From contig JAPSLP010000039.1 in assembly GCA_031180665.1 (NCBI GenBank), forward strand, positions 1 through 47,133: 47,133 nt of DNA, written 5' to 3'. Of this stretch, positions 16,545 through 26,096 are shown in pieces. A model generated the notes under the pieces. The model saw only the letters and a program-made list of their open reading frames with translations, was not told the origin of the DNA and searched no databases. This DNA comes from Cupriavidus sp. (GTDB lineage: Bacteria > Pseudomonadota > Gammaproteobacteria > Burkholderiales > Burkholderiaceae). Numbering within the stretch: position 1 is the first letter of the stretch; each line of letters starts with the position of its first letter. The position numbers were made by a program, and so were the translations under genes.

Positions 16545-17249
16545 TTATTCGCGGCTGCCGCCGAAGATGCCCAGCAGCGCCAGCAGGTTGACGAAGACGT
16601 TATAGACGTCCAGGTAGATCGCCAGCGTCGCCGTGATGTAGTTGGTCTCGCCGCCATTCACCACGCGCTGCACGTCGTACAGCATGTAGGCCGAGAAGAT
16701 GCCGATCGCGATCACCGAGACGGTGATCATCAGCGAGGGCAGCTGCAGCCAGATGTTGGCCACGCTGGCCAGGATCAGCAGGATCACGCCGACGAACAGG
16801 AACTTGCCCAGGCCGGAGAAATCGCGCTTGCTGACGGTGGCGATGGTCGCCATCGCGGCAAAGACCGCCGCGGTGCCGCCGAACGCATACATGATCAGCG
16901 CCGGTCCGTTGGAGAACTGCAGCACCGAGCCGATCAGCCGCGACAGCATCAGGCCCATGAAGAAAGTGAAGGCGAGCAGCAGCACCACTCCCATGGCGCT
17001 GTTCTTCGTCTTCTCGATCGCGAAGAAGAAGCCGAACGCGATCGCGAGGAACAGGATCAGCGACAGGCCCGGGCTGGCGGCCATGAAGCTGAAGCCGGTC
17101 GCCACGCCGATCCAGGCGCCGAGCACGGTCGGCACCATCGACAGCGCCAACAGCCAGTAGGTATTGCGCAGGACCCGATTGCGGACGGTGACGGCTCCCG
17201 CCGCCGCGCCGGCATTGCCGAAACCGTAGGTATTCAGCTTGTCGTTCAT
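16545..17249 (-). CDS. Bax inhibitor-1 family (YccA/YbhL-like) integral membrane protein
   Basis: 234-residue inner-membrane protein with seven hydrophobic segments, belonging to the BI-1/TMBIM (UPF0005) family. Family features are RNRVLRNTYWLLALSM leading into the first segment, the central segments ending in SRLIGSVLQFSNG, the SKRDFSGLGKFL loop, and the C-terminal end VYNVFVNLLALLGI. E. coli YccA of this family modulates FtsH proteolysis, and others act as calcium leak channels. The function here is not proven. The start at 17249 has GAGGAG upstream. Expression may involve the dyad at 17317-17332. HflK/HflC, which also modulate FtsH, are encoded elsewhere in this window. Confidence 0.93.
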   Translation of the reverse strand: MNDKLNTYGFGNAGAAAGAVTVRNRVLRNTYWLLALSMVPTVLGAWIGVATGFSFMAASPGLSLILFLAIAFGFFFAIEKTKNSAMGVVLLLAFTFFMGLMLSRLIGSVLQFSNGPALIMYAFGGTAAVFAAMATIATVSKRDFSGLGKFLFVGVILLILASVANIWLQLPSLMITVSVIAIGIFSAYMLYDVQRVVNGGETNYITATLAIYLDVYNVFVNLLALLGIFGGSRE

Positions 17250-17316
17250 GATGACTCCTCAATTCAAAGGGCGGTGCCGGAAGCGCCGGCGGACACCTCG
17301 CCAATGTGGCATCGTC

Positions 17317-17332
17317 CTTGCACGATTGCAAG
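17317..17332. promoter_or_regulatory. Inverted repeat CTTGCA-CGAT-TGCAAG upstream of the BI-1 gene
   Basis: Perfect 6-base arms around a 4-base centre, with outer TGGCA (17307-17311) and TGCCA (17334-17338) elements extending the symmetry imperfectly. It lies 68 bases before the BI-1 start codon. It could be an operator or a leader hairpin. No regulator is identified. Confidence 0.4.
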
Positions 17333-17532
17333 TGCCAGGTGACTTACAAGGCACTAAAAATCGCGAAACCGTCGAGGAACAGATGAGGCGCTTACGTTGC
17401 CTTGGATCGGCCGGATGGCTCGGTGTTCCCGTCCCTTTGTCCCATATCGCCACGATGATGCGCCGCGATAATCTGCGGGATGCCGCCCCTTTCGTTCCGC
17501 CGCCGCGAGCTCTCGAAACGATTGGGGTCTCG

Positions 17533-17541
17533 TGCTAGAAT
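17533..17541 (+). promoter_or_regulatory. Extended -10 promoter of ndk
   Basis: TGCTAGAAT at 17533-17541 is an extended -10 (TGN plus TAGAAT), 45 bases before the ndk ATG. No clear -35 is present, which fits the extended type. The same nonamer precedes hflK. Confidence 0.5.
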
Positions 17542-17586
17542 CTTGTGTTTCCCAATTTGGTAACCCCTTCATTTTTCGGAGTTTTT

Positions 17587-18012
17587 ATGGCGATCGAACG
17601 CACTCTGTCGATTATCAAGCCGGATGCCGTGGCCAAGAACGTCATCGGTCAGATCTACGCCCGTTTCGAGGCCGCCGGCCTGAAGATCGTGGCCGCCAAG
17701 ATGGCGCACCTGTCGCGCGGCGAAGCCGAGCAGTTCTACGCCGTCCACAAGGAGCGTCCGTTCTTCAAGGATCTGGTCGACTTCATGATCTCCGGCCCGG
17801 TGATGATCCAGGTCCTGGAAGGCGAGAACGCGATCGCCAAGAACCGTGAGCTGATGGGCGCCACCGACCCGAAGAAGGCCGAGAAGGGCACGATCCGCGC
17901 CGACTTTGCCGACAGCATCGACGCCAACGCCGTGCACGGCTCCGACGCGCCCGAAACCGCCGCCGTCGAAGTGTCGTTCTTCTTCCCCGGCATGAACGTT
18001 TACTCGCGCTGA
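17587..18012 (+). CDS. ndk: Nucleoside diphosphate kinase
   Basis: 141-residue cytosolic enzyme that balances nucleoside triphosphate pools by transferring the gamma phosphate through a phosphohistidine. The N-terminus AIERTLSIIKPDAVAKN, the NRELMGATDPKKAEKGTIR segment and the active-site region NAVHGSDAPETAAVE with the phosphorylated His are standard. The length equals the bacterial norm with the ATG at 17587, which follows CGGAGT. The frame is open 42 bases upstream without similarity. rlmN begins 54 bases after the stop. Confidence 0.97.
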   Translation: MAIERTLSIIKPDAVAKNVIGQIYARFEAAGLKIVAAKMAHLSRGEAEQFYAVHKERPFFKDLVDFMISGPVMIQVLEGENAIAKNRELMGATDPKKAEKGTIRADFADSIDANAVHGSDAPETAAVEVSFFFPGMNVYSR

Positions 18013-18066
18013 TTGTCTGGCCTGAACCCGGACACTAGACTGCTACCCGAAGCCCCCGCTGCCGTC

Positions 18067-19211
<1,145 letters not shown>

Positions 19212-19215
<4 letters not shown>

Positions 19216-20060
19216 GGCGTGTGCCTGCCGGTCTGCCCGCCGTGGTTCTGGCCGGGCTGGCATTGCTGACGGCGTGCCAGTCGACGAGCACCTCCGGCAG
19301 CCGAGGCACGCCGGGACAACAGGCGCCGCAGGCGCGGGACGCCAGCCCCACACCGGCCGATGCGCATCAGCGCGCCGCACTGCGGCTGCAACTGTCCTCG
19401 CGCTATCTGCAGGCCGGCCAGAGCGCGATCGCGCTCGATGAGGCCCGGCAGGCGATCGCGCTCGATCCGTCCCTGACCGACGCCTATCACATCCAGGCGC
19501 TGGCGCAGATGGCGCTGCGGCGGCCCGCCGAGGCCGAGCAGAGCTTTCGTGCCGCACTGTCGCGCCGCGAGGACGACGGCGATCTGCTGAATAACTATGG
19601 CTGGCTGCTGTGCGAGCAGGGGCGCTATGCCGAGGGGCTGGCCCTGCTGCAGCGCGCGGTCGCGGCGCCTTCGACCGGGGGCGCAGCCAGGATGCTGACC
19701 AGCCTGGGCGCCTGCCAGTTGCGCCAGGGCGACCTGGAGGCGGCGCACCGCAGCCTGACCGCGGCGCTCGCGCAGCCGGGTACGGCGGCGGGCGCGGATT
19801 CGGCCGCCGCCTACGCGGCCGCGCATACCCAGCTCGGACTGCTGTATTGGAAGCGGGGCGATCTGCCGCGCGCCCGCGCCGAGGTGGCGCAGGCCAATGC
19901 AGGACGTTTCGCCAGTCCGGCCTCGCTGTGGCTGGGCGCCCGCATCGCGCACCGCGAGGGAGACGCGGCCGCACAGCAGGCACTGCTGGCGCAATTACAA
20001 AAGCGCTTCCCGGACTCGCGGGAGTCGAGCGCATACCAACAAGGAGCATGGGATGAATGA
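19212..20060 (+). CDS. pilF: Type IV pilus biogenesis lipoprotein PilF/PilW, TPR repeats
   Basis: 282-residue outer-membrane lipoprotein that in related systems pilots the PilQ secretin during type IV pilus assembly. It has a lipoprotein signal with an LLTAC lipobox (Cys22), a low-complexity spacer, then several TPR units from about residue 53 (RYLQAGQSAIALDEARQAIALDP, NNYGWLLCEQGRYAEG, LGLLYWKRGDLPRARAE). The position between rlmN and rodZ is the standard location of this gene. It overlaps both neighbours: its ATG overlaps the rlmN stop, and its last 8 bases overlap rodZ. No other pilus genes are in the window. Confidence 0.9.
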
Positions 20061-21051
20061 GCACGAGCGCGCCGAGGGCCAGGCCGTCTCGACCAATGCG
20101 AGCGGCAGCGCCAACGCGGTCGCACAGGAAATTGGCGCGAGCCTGGCGAAGGCACGCGCGGCCCAGGGGCTGTCGATACACGACGTCGGGGCACGGCTGA
20201 AGGTGCCGGCGCAGAAGGTCGATGCGATCGAGTCCGGCAATGTCGACGCCTTGCCCGATCTGACGTTCGCCAAGGGCCTGATGCGCGCCTACGCGCGCCT
20301 GCTGCACGTCGATATCGACGCCTTGCTGGCCCGTTTCCACGCCCAGGCCGCGCCGCCGGCGCCCGAGGTCGCGATTCGCCGCCAGGGCAGCCTGAACGCG
20401 AGCTTCGACGATCGGCGGCGTTTTCGCAGCAGCGGCGGCTCGGGTACCGGTGGGCGCTGGGTCTGGCTGGCGCTGGTTGCGGCCGTGGTCTGCGCAGGCG
20501 CGCTGTTCGGGGTCGACCATGTCAAGCAATGGCTCGATGCGCGCGAGCAGCAGTTCACGCAGTCGGACCCGGAAACCGCGGTCGAGGCCGAATCGGGCAC
20601 CGTTACCGCGGTGCTGCCGCATGTGATGGGCGGCGCCGCCAGCGAGGCGCCGGGCGCGATGACCGGCACGGAAGGCGCCACCCCGGGCTCCGCCACGCTG
20701 GCGACACCGCTGGCGCCAGTGGCCGGTACGCCGGCCACGCCGGACCGATTCGAGGCCACGGCAGCGTCGTCGTCGGCGGCGGCGCCCGCCACCGCCACGG
20801 CCACCCCGGCCGCCGGCGAGCTGCAGCTGCGCTTCAGCGCCCCGACCTGGTATGAGGTCCGCGACGCCAGCGGCAAGGTCGTGCTGGGCGGCACCGCCAA
20901 GGCCGGCGACGAGGTGGTTGGTGGCGGCACGGCACCGTACAAGGTCGTGATCGGCAACGTCAAGGGCGTCGCTGCGATGACCCGCAACGGCGAGCCCGTC
21001 GACCTGCAGGCGGCCAACCGCAACAACGTGGCGCGTCTGACGCTGCCCTGA
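20053..21051 (+). CDS. rodZ: RodZ-like cytoskeletal/cell-shape protein (HTH plus DUF4115)
   Basis: 332-residue bitopic membrane protein. It has an N-terminal cytoplasmic Cro/CI-type HTH_25 domain at about 27-90 (LAKARAAQGLSIHDVGARLKV), which binds MreB in RodZ. This is followed by a basic stretch, one transmembrane segment at about 137-154 (WVWLALVAAVVCAGALFGV), a long Ala/Pro/Thr periplasmic linker and a DUF4115 domain at about 255-332 (LQLRFSAPTWYEVRDASG). The ATG at 20053 overlaps the previous gene by 8 bases and has AGGAG upstream. Shape maintenance with MreB is inferred from the family. Confidence 0.92.
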   Translation: MNEHERAEGQAVSTNASGSANAVAQEIGASLAKARAAQGLSIHDVGARLKVPAQKVDAIESGNVDALPDLTFAKGLMRAYARLLHVDIDALLARFHAQAAPPAPEVAIRRQGSLNASFDDRRRFRSSGGSGTGGRWVWLALVAAVVCAGALFGVDHVKQWLDAREQQFTQSDPETAVEAESGTVTAVLPHVMGGAASEAPGAMTGTEGATPGSATLATPLAPVAGTPATPDRFEATAASSSAAAPATATATPAAGELQLRFSAPTWYEVRDASGKVVLGGTAKAGDEVVGGGTAPYKVVIGNVKGVAAMTRNGEPVDLQAANRNNVARLTLP

Positions 21052-21103
21052 TCTTCGATCGATCCCGTTCGTCAACCGCCCGCCAATGCAACGAGGTAAC
21101 ACC

Positions 21104-22390
21104 ATGAACGCACAGGCCTGTCTGCCCGTACTGCCCGGATCGCTGCCGCGCCGCCGCACCCGGCAGGCGCGCGTGGTCTGGGCCGACAACGTGGTGACGA
21201 TCGGCGGCGACGCGCCGGTGCGCGTGCAGTCGATGACCAACACCGACACCGTCGATGCGGTCGGCACCGCGATCCAGATCAAGGAACTCGCGCGCGCCGG
21301 CTCGGAAATCGTCCGCATTACGGTCAATACGCCGGAAGCCGCCGCGGCGGTGCCCGCGATCCGCGACCAGCTCGATCGCATGGGCATCGACGTGCCGCTG
21401 GTCGGCGACTTCCACTACAACGGCCACAAGCTGCTGCAGGACCATCCGGCCTGTGCGCAGGCGCTGTCGAAGTACCGCATCAACCCGGGCAACGTCGGCC
21501 AGGGCGCCAAGCGCGATACGCAATTCGCGCAGATGATCGAGATGGCCTGCCGGCACGGCAAGCCGGTGCGCATCGGCGTCAACTGGGGCAGCCTGGACCA
21601 GGATCTGCTGGCGCGCATCATGGACGAGAACGGCCGGCGCGCCGAACCGTGGCCCGCGCAGAGCGTGATGATCGAGGCGCTGATCACGTCGGCGATCGAG
21701 TCCGCGAGCCGGGCCGAGGAGATCGGCCTGCCGGGCGACCACATCATCCTGTCGTGCAAGGTCTCGCAGGTGCAGGAGCTGATCGCGGTCTACCGCGAGC
21801 TGGCGCGCCGTTGCGACTATCCGCTGCATCTGGGATTGACCGAGGCCGGCATGGGCAGCAAGGGCATCGTCGCCTCGACCGCGGCGCTGGCGGTGCTGCT
21901 GCAGGAAGGCATCGGCGACACGATCCGCATCTCGCTGACGCCCGAGCCCGGCGCGTCGCGTGACAAGGAGGTGCATGTCGCGCAGGAGATCCTGCAGACC
22001 ATGGGCCTGCGCAACTTCACGCCGATGGTGATCGCGTGCCCGGGCTGCGGCCGCACCACCAGCACGGTATTCCAGGAACTGGCCGCCAGCATCCAGTCGT
22101 ACCTGCGCGCGCAGATGCCGGTATGGAAGACCGAGTATCCCGGCGTCGAGGAAATGGACGTGGCCGTGATGGGCTGCATCGTCAACGGTCCGGGCGAGAG
22201 CAAGCACGCCAATATCGGTATTTCGCTGCCGGGCTCCGGCGAGTCGCCCGCGGCGCCGGTGTTCGTCGACGGCGTCAAGGTCAAGACGTTGCGCGGCGAG
22301 CGGATCGCCGAGGAATTCCAGGCGATGGTCGACGAATACGTGCGGACGCACTACGGCAAGGGCAGCGCGGCGGCCGATCCTGGCCACTGA
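21104..22390 (+). CDS. ispG: (E)-4-hydroxy-3-methylbut-2-enyl-diphosphate synthase (flavodoxin/ferredoxin) IspG
   Basis: 428-residue iron-sulfur enzyme of the MEP isoprenoid pathway (GcpE), converting MEcPP to HMBPP. The TIM-barrel part carries VQSMTNTDT and RINPGNVG. The cluster cysteines lie in ACPGCGRTT and VMGCIVNGPGES. The ATG at 21104 was preferred over ATG 21086 because GAGGT at 21092-21096 is correctly spaced from it. hisS follows 36 bases later and the two are probably cotranscribed. The stop codon sits inside a short tandem repeat. Confidence 0.97.
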   Translation: MNAQACLPVLPGSLPRRRTRQARVVWADNVVTIGGDAPVRVQSMTNTDTVDAVGTAIQIKELARAGSEIVRITVNTPEAAAAVPAIRDQLDRMGIDVPLVGDFHYNGHKLLQDHPACAQALSKYRINPGNVGQGAKRDTQFAQMIEMACRHGKPVRIGVNWGSLDQDLLARIMDENGRRAEPWPAQSVMIEALITSAIESASRAEEIGLPGDHIILSCKVSQVQELIAVYRELARRCDYPLHLGLTEAGMGSKGIVASTAALAVLLQEGIGDTIRISLTPEPGASRDKEVHVAQEILQTMGLRNFTPMVIACPGCGRTTSTVFQELAASIQSYLRAQMPVWKTEYPGVEEMDVAVMGCIVNGPGESKHANIGISLPGSGESPAAPVFVDGVKVKTLRGERIAEEFQAMVDEYVRTHYGKGSAAADPGH

Positions 22391-22409
22391 CCGGCCACTG
22401 ACCGGCCAC
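22382..22409 (+). repeat. 11-base tandem repeat across the ispG stop codon
   Basis: GGCCACTGACC occurs twice in tandem (22382-22392 and 22393-22403), followed by GGCCAC. The first copy contains the ispG TGA stop, so the coding end may have been set by slippage. Confidence 0.6.
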
Positions 22410-22426
22410 GCCGACCCAGCAACAGA

Positions 22427-23827
22427 ATGACAACCATGAACGCATCCGAGAATCCGGCGCCGGCCAACGGCGGCGCCCAGAACCAAGGCAAGGCCCGCGC
22501 GCTGCAGGGCGTCAAGGGCATGAACGACATGCTGCCCGCCGACGCCCCGCTGTGGGAGCAGTTCGACCAGGCGGCCCGTGCGATGCTGCGTGCCTACGGC
22601 TATCAGCAGATCCGCACGCCGATCGTCGAGCCGACCCAGCTGTTCGTGCGCGGCATCGGCGAGGTCACCGACATCGTCGAGAAGGAAATGTATTCCTTCA
22701 CCGATTCGCTGAACGGCGAGCAACTGACGCTGCGTCCCGAGGGCACGGCGGCGGTGGTGCGCGCCACCATCGAGCACAATCTGCTGTACGACGGCCCCAA
22801 GCGCCTGTGGTACACCGGCCCGATGTTCCGCCACGAGCGTCCGCAGCGCGGCCGCTATCGGCAGTTCCACCAGCTCGGTGCCGAGGCGCTCGGGTTTGCC
22901 GGCCCGGATGTCGACGCCGAGATCATCCTGATGTGCCAGCGCCTGTGGGACGACCTGGGCTTGACCGGCGTGCGGCTGGAGATCAATTCGCTGGGTCAGG
23001 CCGACGAGCGCGCTGCCCATCGCCAGGAGCTGATCCAGTATCTGGAAGGCTTCCAGGACATCCTGGACGAGGACGGCAAGCGCCGCCTGTACACCAACCC
23101 GCTGCGCGTGCTGGACACCAAGAATCCCGCGCTGCAGGAGATGGCGGCGAACGCGCCGAAGCTGATCGACTTCCTCGGCGAGGCCTCGCTGGCCCACTTC
23201 GAGGGCGTGCAGCGGCTGCTGAAGGCCAACAATATTCCGTTCACGATCAATCCGCGCCTGGTGCGCGGGCTGGACTACTACAACCTGACCGTGTTCGAGT
23301 GGATCACCGACAAGCTCGGCGCGCAGGGCACCATCGCCGGCGGCGGACGCTACGATCCGCTGATCGCGCAGATGGGCGGAAAGTCCGCGCCGGCCTGCGG
23401 CTGGGCGATGGGCATCGAGCGGATCATCGAACTGATGCGCGAGGAAGGCCTGGCACGCCAGGCCGATGCCTGCGACGTCTATGTCGTGCACCAGGGCGAG
23501 GCCGCGGTGCAGCAGGCGATGATCGCCGCGGAGCGCATGCGCGATGCCGGCTTCGACGTGGTCGTGCATGCCACCGCGGACGGCAAGAGCGGCAGCTTCA
23601 AATCGCAGATGAAGCGCGCCGACGCGAGCGGGGCATCCCATGCCGTTATCATTGGCGAGGATGAACTGGCTGCCGGCGTGGTGCAGGTCAAGGCCCTGCG
23701 TGCCGCGGACGGGCAGACCGAGAGCAACGGACAGCAGGCCACGGTGCCCGCCGAGGACCTGGTCGACTATCTGGTCGAGTCGATGGTCGCCGGCATGGGC
23801 GGCGAGGCCGGCGAAGACCTTCAATGA
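22427..23827 (+). CDS. hisS: Histidyl-tRNA synthetase
   Basis: 466-residue class II aminoacyl-tRNA synthetase. Motif 1 lies in YGYQQIRTPIVEPTQLF, motif 2 in MFRHERPQRGRYRQFHQ, and the His-specific RGLDYYNLTVFEW and motif 3 region AGGGRYDPL...GWAMGIERI follow. A C-terminal anticodon-binding domain starts near 350. The first 25 residues are a variable leader. ATG 22427 and ATG 22436 are both possible, with neither having a strong ribosome site. It lies between ispG and yfgM as in other proteobacteria. Confidence 0.96.
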   Translation: MTTMNASENPAPANGGAQNQGKARALQGVKGMNDMLPADAPLWEQFDQAARAMLRAYGYQQIRTPIVEPTQLFVRGIGEVTDIVEKEMYSFTDSLNGEQLTLRPEGTAAVVRATIEHNLLYDGPKRLWYTGPMFRHERPQRGRYRQFHQLGAEALGFAGPDVDAEIILMCQRLWDDLGLTGVRLEINSLGQADERAAHRQELIQYLEGFQDILDEDGKRRLYTNPLRVLDTKNPALQEMAANAPKLIDFLGEASLAHFEGVQRLLKANNIPFTINPRLVRGLDYYNLTVFEWITDKLGAQGTIAGGGRYDPLIAQMGGKSAPACGWAMGIERIIELMREEGLARQADACDVYVVHQGEAAVQQAMIAAERMRDAGFDVVVHATADGKSGSFKSQMKRADASGASHAVIIGEDELAAGVVQVKALRAADGQTESNGQQATVPAEDLVDYLVESMVAGMGGEAGEDLQ

Positions 23828-23894
23828 TGACGCAGGCGCGCGGCTCGATGCGCGCGCTTGCCTGACGACAAACCAACGCGGTTGAAACCACGAG

Positions 23895-24527
23895 ATGGCT
23901 TACGATCTGGAAGAGCAGGAACAGCTTGAAAACATCAAGGCATGGTGGCGCCAGTACGGCAACTTCCTGACCTGGCTGCTGATCGCCTGCCTGCTGGCCT
24001 TCGCGGCCTGGAATGGCTGGAACTGGTGGCAGCGCAAGCAGGCCGGCGAGGCCGCGGTGCTGTACGAGCAGGTGCTCAAGGCCGCCGAGGCGCGCGATGT
24101 CGAGCGCATCAAGCGCGCGGCCGGCGACCTCGAGGACAAGTACGGCAAGACCGCCTACGGTCAGATGACCGCGCTGGTCGCGGCCAAGGTGCTGTACGAG
24201 GCCGGCGATCTGGCCGCCGCCAAGAGCCAGTTGCAGTGGGCGGTCGACCACGGCGACGGCGAGTATCAGCATCTGGCGCGCGTCCGCCTGGCCGGCGTGC
24301 TGCTCGACGAGAAGGCGTACGACCAGGGACTGGCGCTGCTCAAGACCGAGCCGCCGAGCCCGTTCGTCGCGTTGTATGCGGACCGCCGCGGCGATCTGCT
24401 GGCGGCGCAGGACAAGCGCGACGAGGCGCGCGCGGCCTATCGCCAGGCGCTCGACAAGCTCGGCGTCGACGAGGCCGGCATGCGCCAGATCATCCAGTTC
24501 AAGCTGGACGCCCTGGGTACGGCGTAA
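23895..24527 (+). CDS. yfgM: YfgM-like ancillary SecYEG translocon/periplasmic chaperone protein
   Basis: 210-residue membrane-anchored TPR protein. A short acidic cytoplasmic N-terminus (MAYDLEEQEQLENIKAWW) precedes one transmembrane helix at about 25-47, followed by a periplasmic tetratricopeptide-like region (GQMTALVAAKVLYEAGDLAAAKSQL). In E. coli YfgM joins PpiD at the SecYEG exit and affects trafficking and stress signalling. The position between hisS and bamB matches the conserved order. The function is by family. Confidence 0.92.
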   Translation: MAYDLEEQEQLENIKAWWRQYGNFLTWLLIACLLAFAAWNGWNWWQRKQAGEAAVLYEQVLKAAEARDVERIKRAAGDLEDKYGKTAYGQMTALVAAKVLYEAGDLAAAKSQLQWAVDHGDGEYQHLARVRLAGVLLDEKAYDQGLALLKTEPPSPFVALYADRRGDLLAAQDKRDEARAAYRQALDKLGVDEAGMRQIIQFKLDALGTA

Positions 24528-24649
24528 GCGGCGCTGCCGCAATCGATGCAACGGCCTGGCCGCCGCATCGATTGCGCTGAATGGCCCCTTCAGCGCTGCC
24601 CAATTCGCTCCCACTTCGCTTCCCACCTTTTTTTCAGGAACGCAACCAG

Positions 24650-25822
24650 ATGATGTCGATGCCTAACGGCGCTGCCCGGATCTCTCGCCCTGTTCGCTTG
24701 ACCCAGGCGCTCGTCGTTGCCTGTGCCACCGCCCTGGCTGGCTGCTCGCTGTTCGGCAAGGCCGACAAGAATCCGCCGGCCGAACTGCAGCCGGTCACGC
24801 AGACGCTGACGGTCAAGCAAGCCTGGCGCGCCAGCGTCGGCAAGAGCGGCCCGTATTCGCTGCAGCCGGTCGCGGTCGGCGACAAGGTCTATGTGTCGTC
24901 GCACGGTGGCGACGTGATGGCGCTCGACGGCACCAGCGGCCGCACGCTGTGGAAGGTCGATACCGACGTCGACCTGACCACCGGTCCCGGCAGCGACGGC
25001 AACGTGACTGCGGTGGCGGGGGAGAAGGGTGTCGTGTTCGCCTTCGATGCCAGCGGCAAGCAACTGTGGAAAAAGCAGATCAATGGCGAGATCCTGTCCT
25101 CGCCGCTGGTCGGCCATGACCTGGTGGTGGTGCGCACCACCGATACCCGCGTGCTCGGCCTCGATGCGCAGACCGGCGAGCGTCGCTGGATCTACCAGCG
25201 CGCCCAGACGCCGCTGAACCTGCGCGCCGCGATGGGCATGGTGTACGCTGGCGACGGCATCGTGATGGGCTTCCCCGGCGGCAAGCTGGGCGTGCTGGCG
25301 CCGTCCAACGGCGTGCTGCGCTGGGAGAGCACCATCTCGTATCCGAAGGGCGTGTCCGAGATCGAGCGGCTCAACGACGTGACCGGCCTGCCGATGGTCA
25401 ATGGCCGCCAGGTCTGCGCGACCACCTTCCAGGGCCGCATCGCCTGCCTGGAACTGGCCAATGGCCAGCCGCAGTGGGGCAAGGACTTCTCGTCGCCGGT
25501 CGGCCCGACCCAGGACGACGTGTCGCTGTTCGCGGCCAACGAGCACTCGGTCGTGTATGCCTTCGACCGCCAGAACGGCAACGAGCGCTGGCGCAACGAG
25601 CAGCTGCGCAACCGTCCGCTTGGCATGCCGCTGGCGCTGGGCCGCTCGGTGGTGTTCGGCGACTTCGAGGGCTACCTGCATTTCCTGTCTCGCGAGGACG
25701 GCAAGTTCGTCGCGCGCGTGCGGGCCGGCAGCGACCCGATCACCGCCGCGCCGGTGGTGGCCGGCCAGACCCTGGTGGTGCAGACCCGAGGGGGCGACGT
25801 CTACGGCTATATTCCGGATTGA
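24650..25822 (+). CDS. bamB: Outer membrane assembly lipoprotein BamB
   Basis: 390-residue lipoprotein subunit of the BAM complex that inserts beta-barrel proteins in the outer membrane. It has a lipoprotein signal with an LAGC lipobox (Cys32). The rest is a PQQ-like eight-bladed beta-propeller with repeated blade ends such as GDVMALDGTSGRTLW, GVVFAFDASGKQLW, VLGLDAQTGERRW, VVYAFDRQNGNERW and GYLHFLSREDGK. The ATG at 24650 follows AGGAA with proper spacing. der follows after 274 bases. Confidence 0.95.
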   Translation: MMSMPNGAARISRPVRLTQALVVACATALAGCSLFGKADKNPPAELQPVTQTLTVKQAWRASVGKSGPYSLQPVAVGDKVYVSSHGGDVMALDGTSGRTLWKVDTDVDLTTGPGSDGNVTAVAGEKGVVFAFDASGKQLWKKQINGEILSSPLVGHDLVVVRTTDTRVLGLDAQTGERRWIYQRAQTPLNLRAAMGMVYAGDGIVMGFPGGKLGVLAPSNGVLRWESTISYPKGVSEIERLNDVTGLPMVNGRQVCATTFQGRIACLELANGQPQWGKDFSSPVGPTQDDVSLFAANEHSVVYAFDRQNGNERWRNEQLRNRPLGMPLALGRSVVFGDFEGYLHFLSREDGKFVARVRAGSDPITAAPVVAGQTLVVQTRGGDVYGYIPD

Positions 25823-25844
25823 AGCACTGACCGAAACAGGGGCG

Positions 25845-25860
25845 GCCCGCCACGGCGGGC
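25845..25860. terminator. Short hairpin after bamB
   Basis: GCCCGC-CACG-GCGGGC, 22 bases after the bamB stop, without a T-run. It could mark a partial transcript end between bamB and der. Apart from this, nothing gene-like is seen in the 274 bases between the two genes. Confidence 0.35.
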
Positions 25861-26096
25861 GTCCCACCGGCGACCGCGCGCTCACCTGTCGGTGTGCGCG
25901 ATCGCCGGACCCGACAGCATGGCCGACCCGCCGCGATGGCGGTGTCGGCCGCATGCGTCATGCGGGCCATGGCCCGCGGCTTGATTTCACCCGACAGGAT
26001 TGCCGGCCCGGCGCGTTGCGCCAGGCTGTCGGACCAACCTGATTCTTCGGAGGCATGCCTGGCGCACCGCGCCGGGCGTGGCCCTCCACGATTTGC

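Larger units (their letters stand above)
17250..17586. other. Intergenic region between BI-1 gene and ndk
   Basis: The 337 bases between divergent genes hold regulatory sequence rather than a gene. There is a dyad at 17317-17332 on the BI-1 side, and a TGCTAGAAT extended -10 followed by a ribosome site on the ndk side. Short open frames here are Arg-rich and have no coding character. Confidence 0.6.

Noticed and set aside
17239..17538. 99-codon open frame between the BI-1 gene and ndk
   Set aside because: It overlaps the BI-1 start region and its dyad and has no recognisable protein features. The region reads as promoter sequence.
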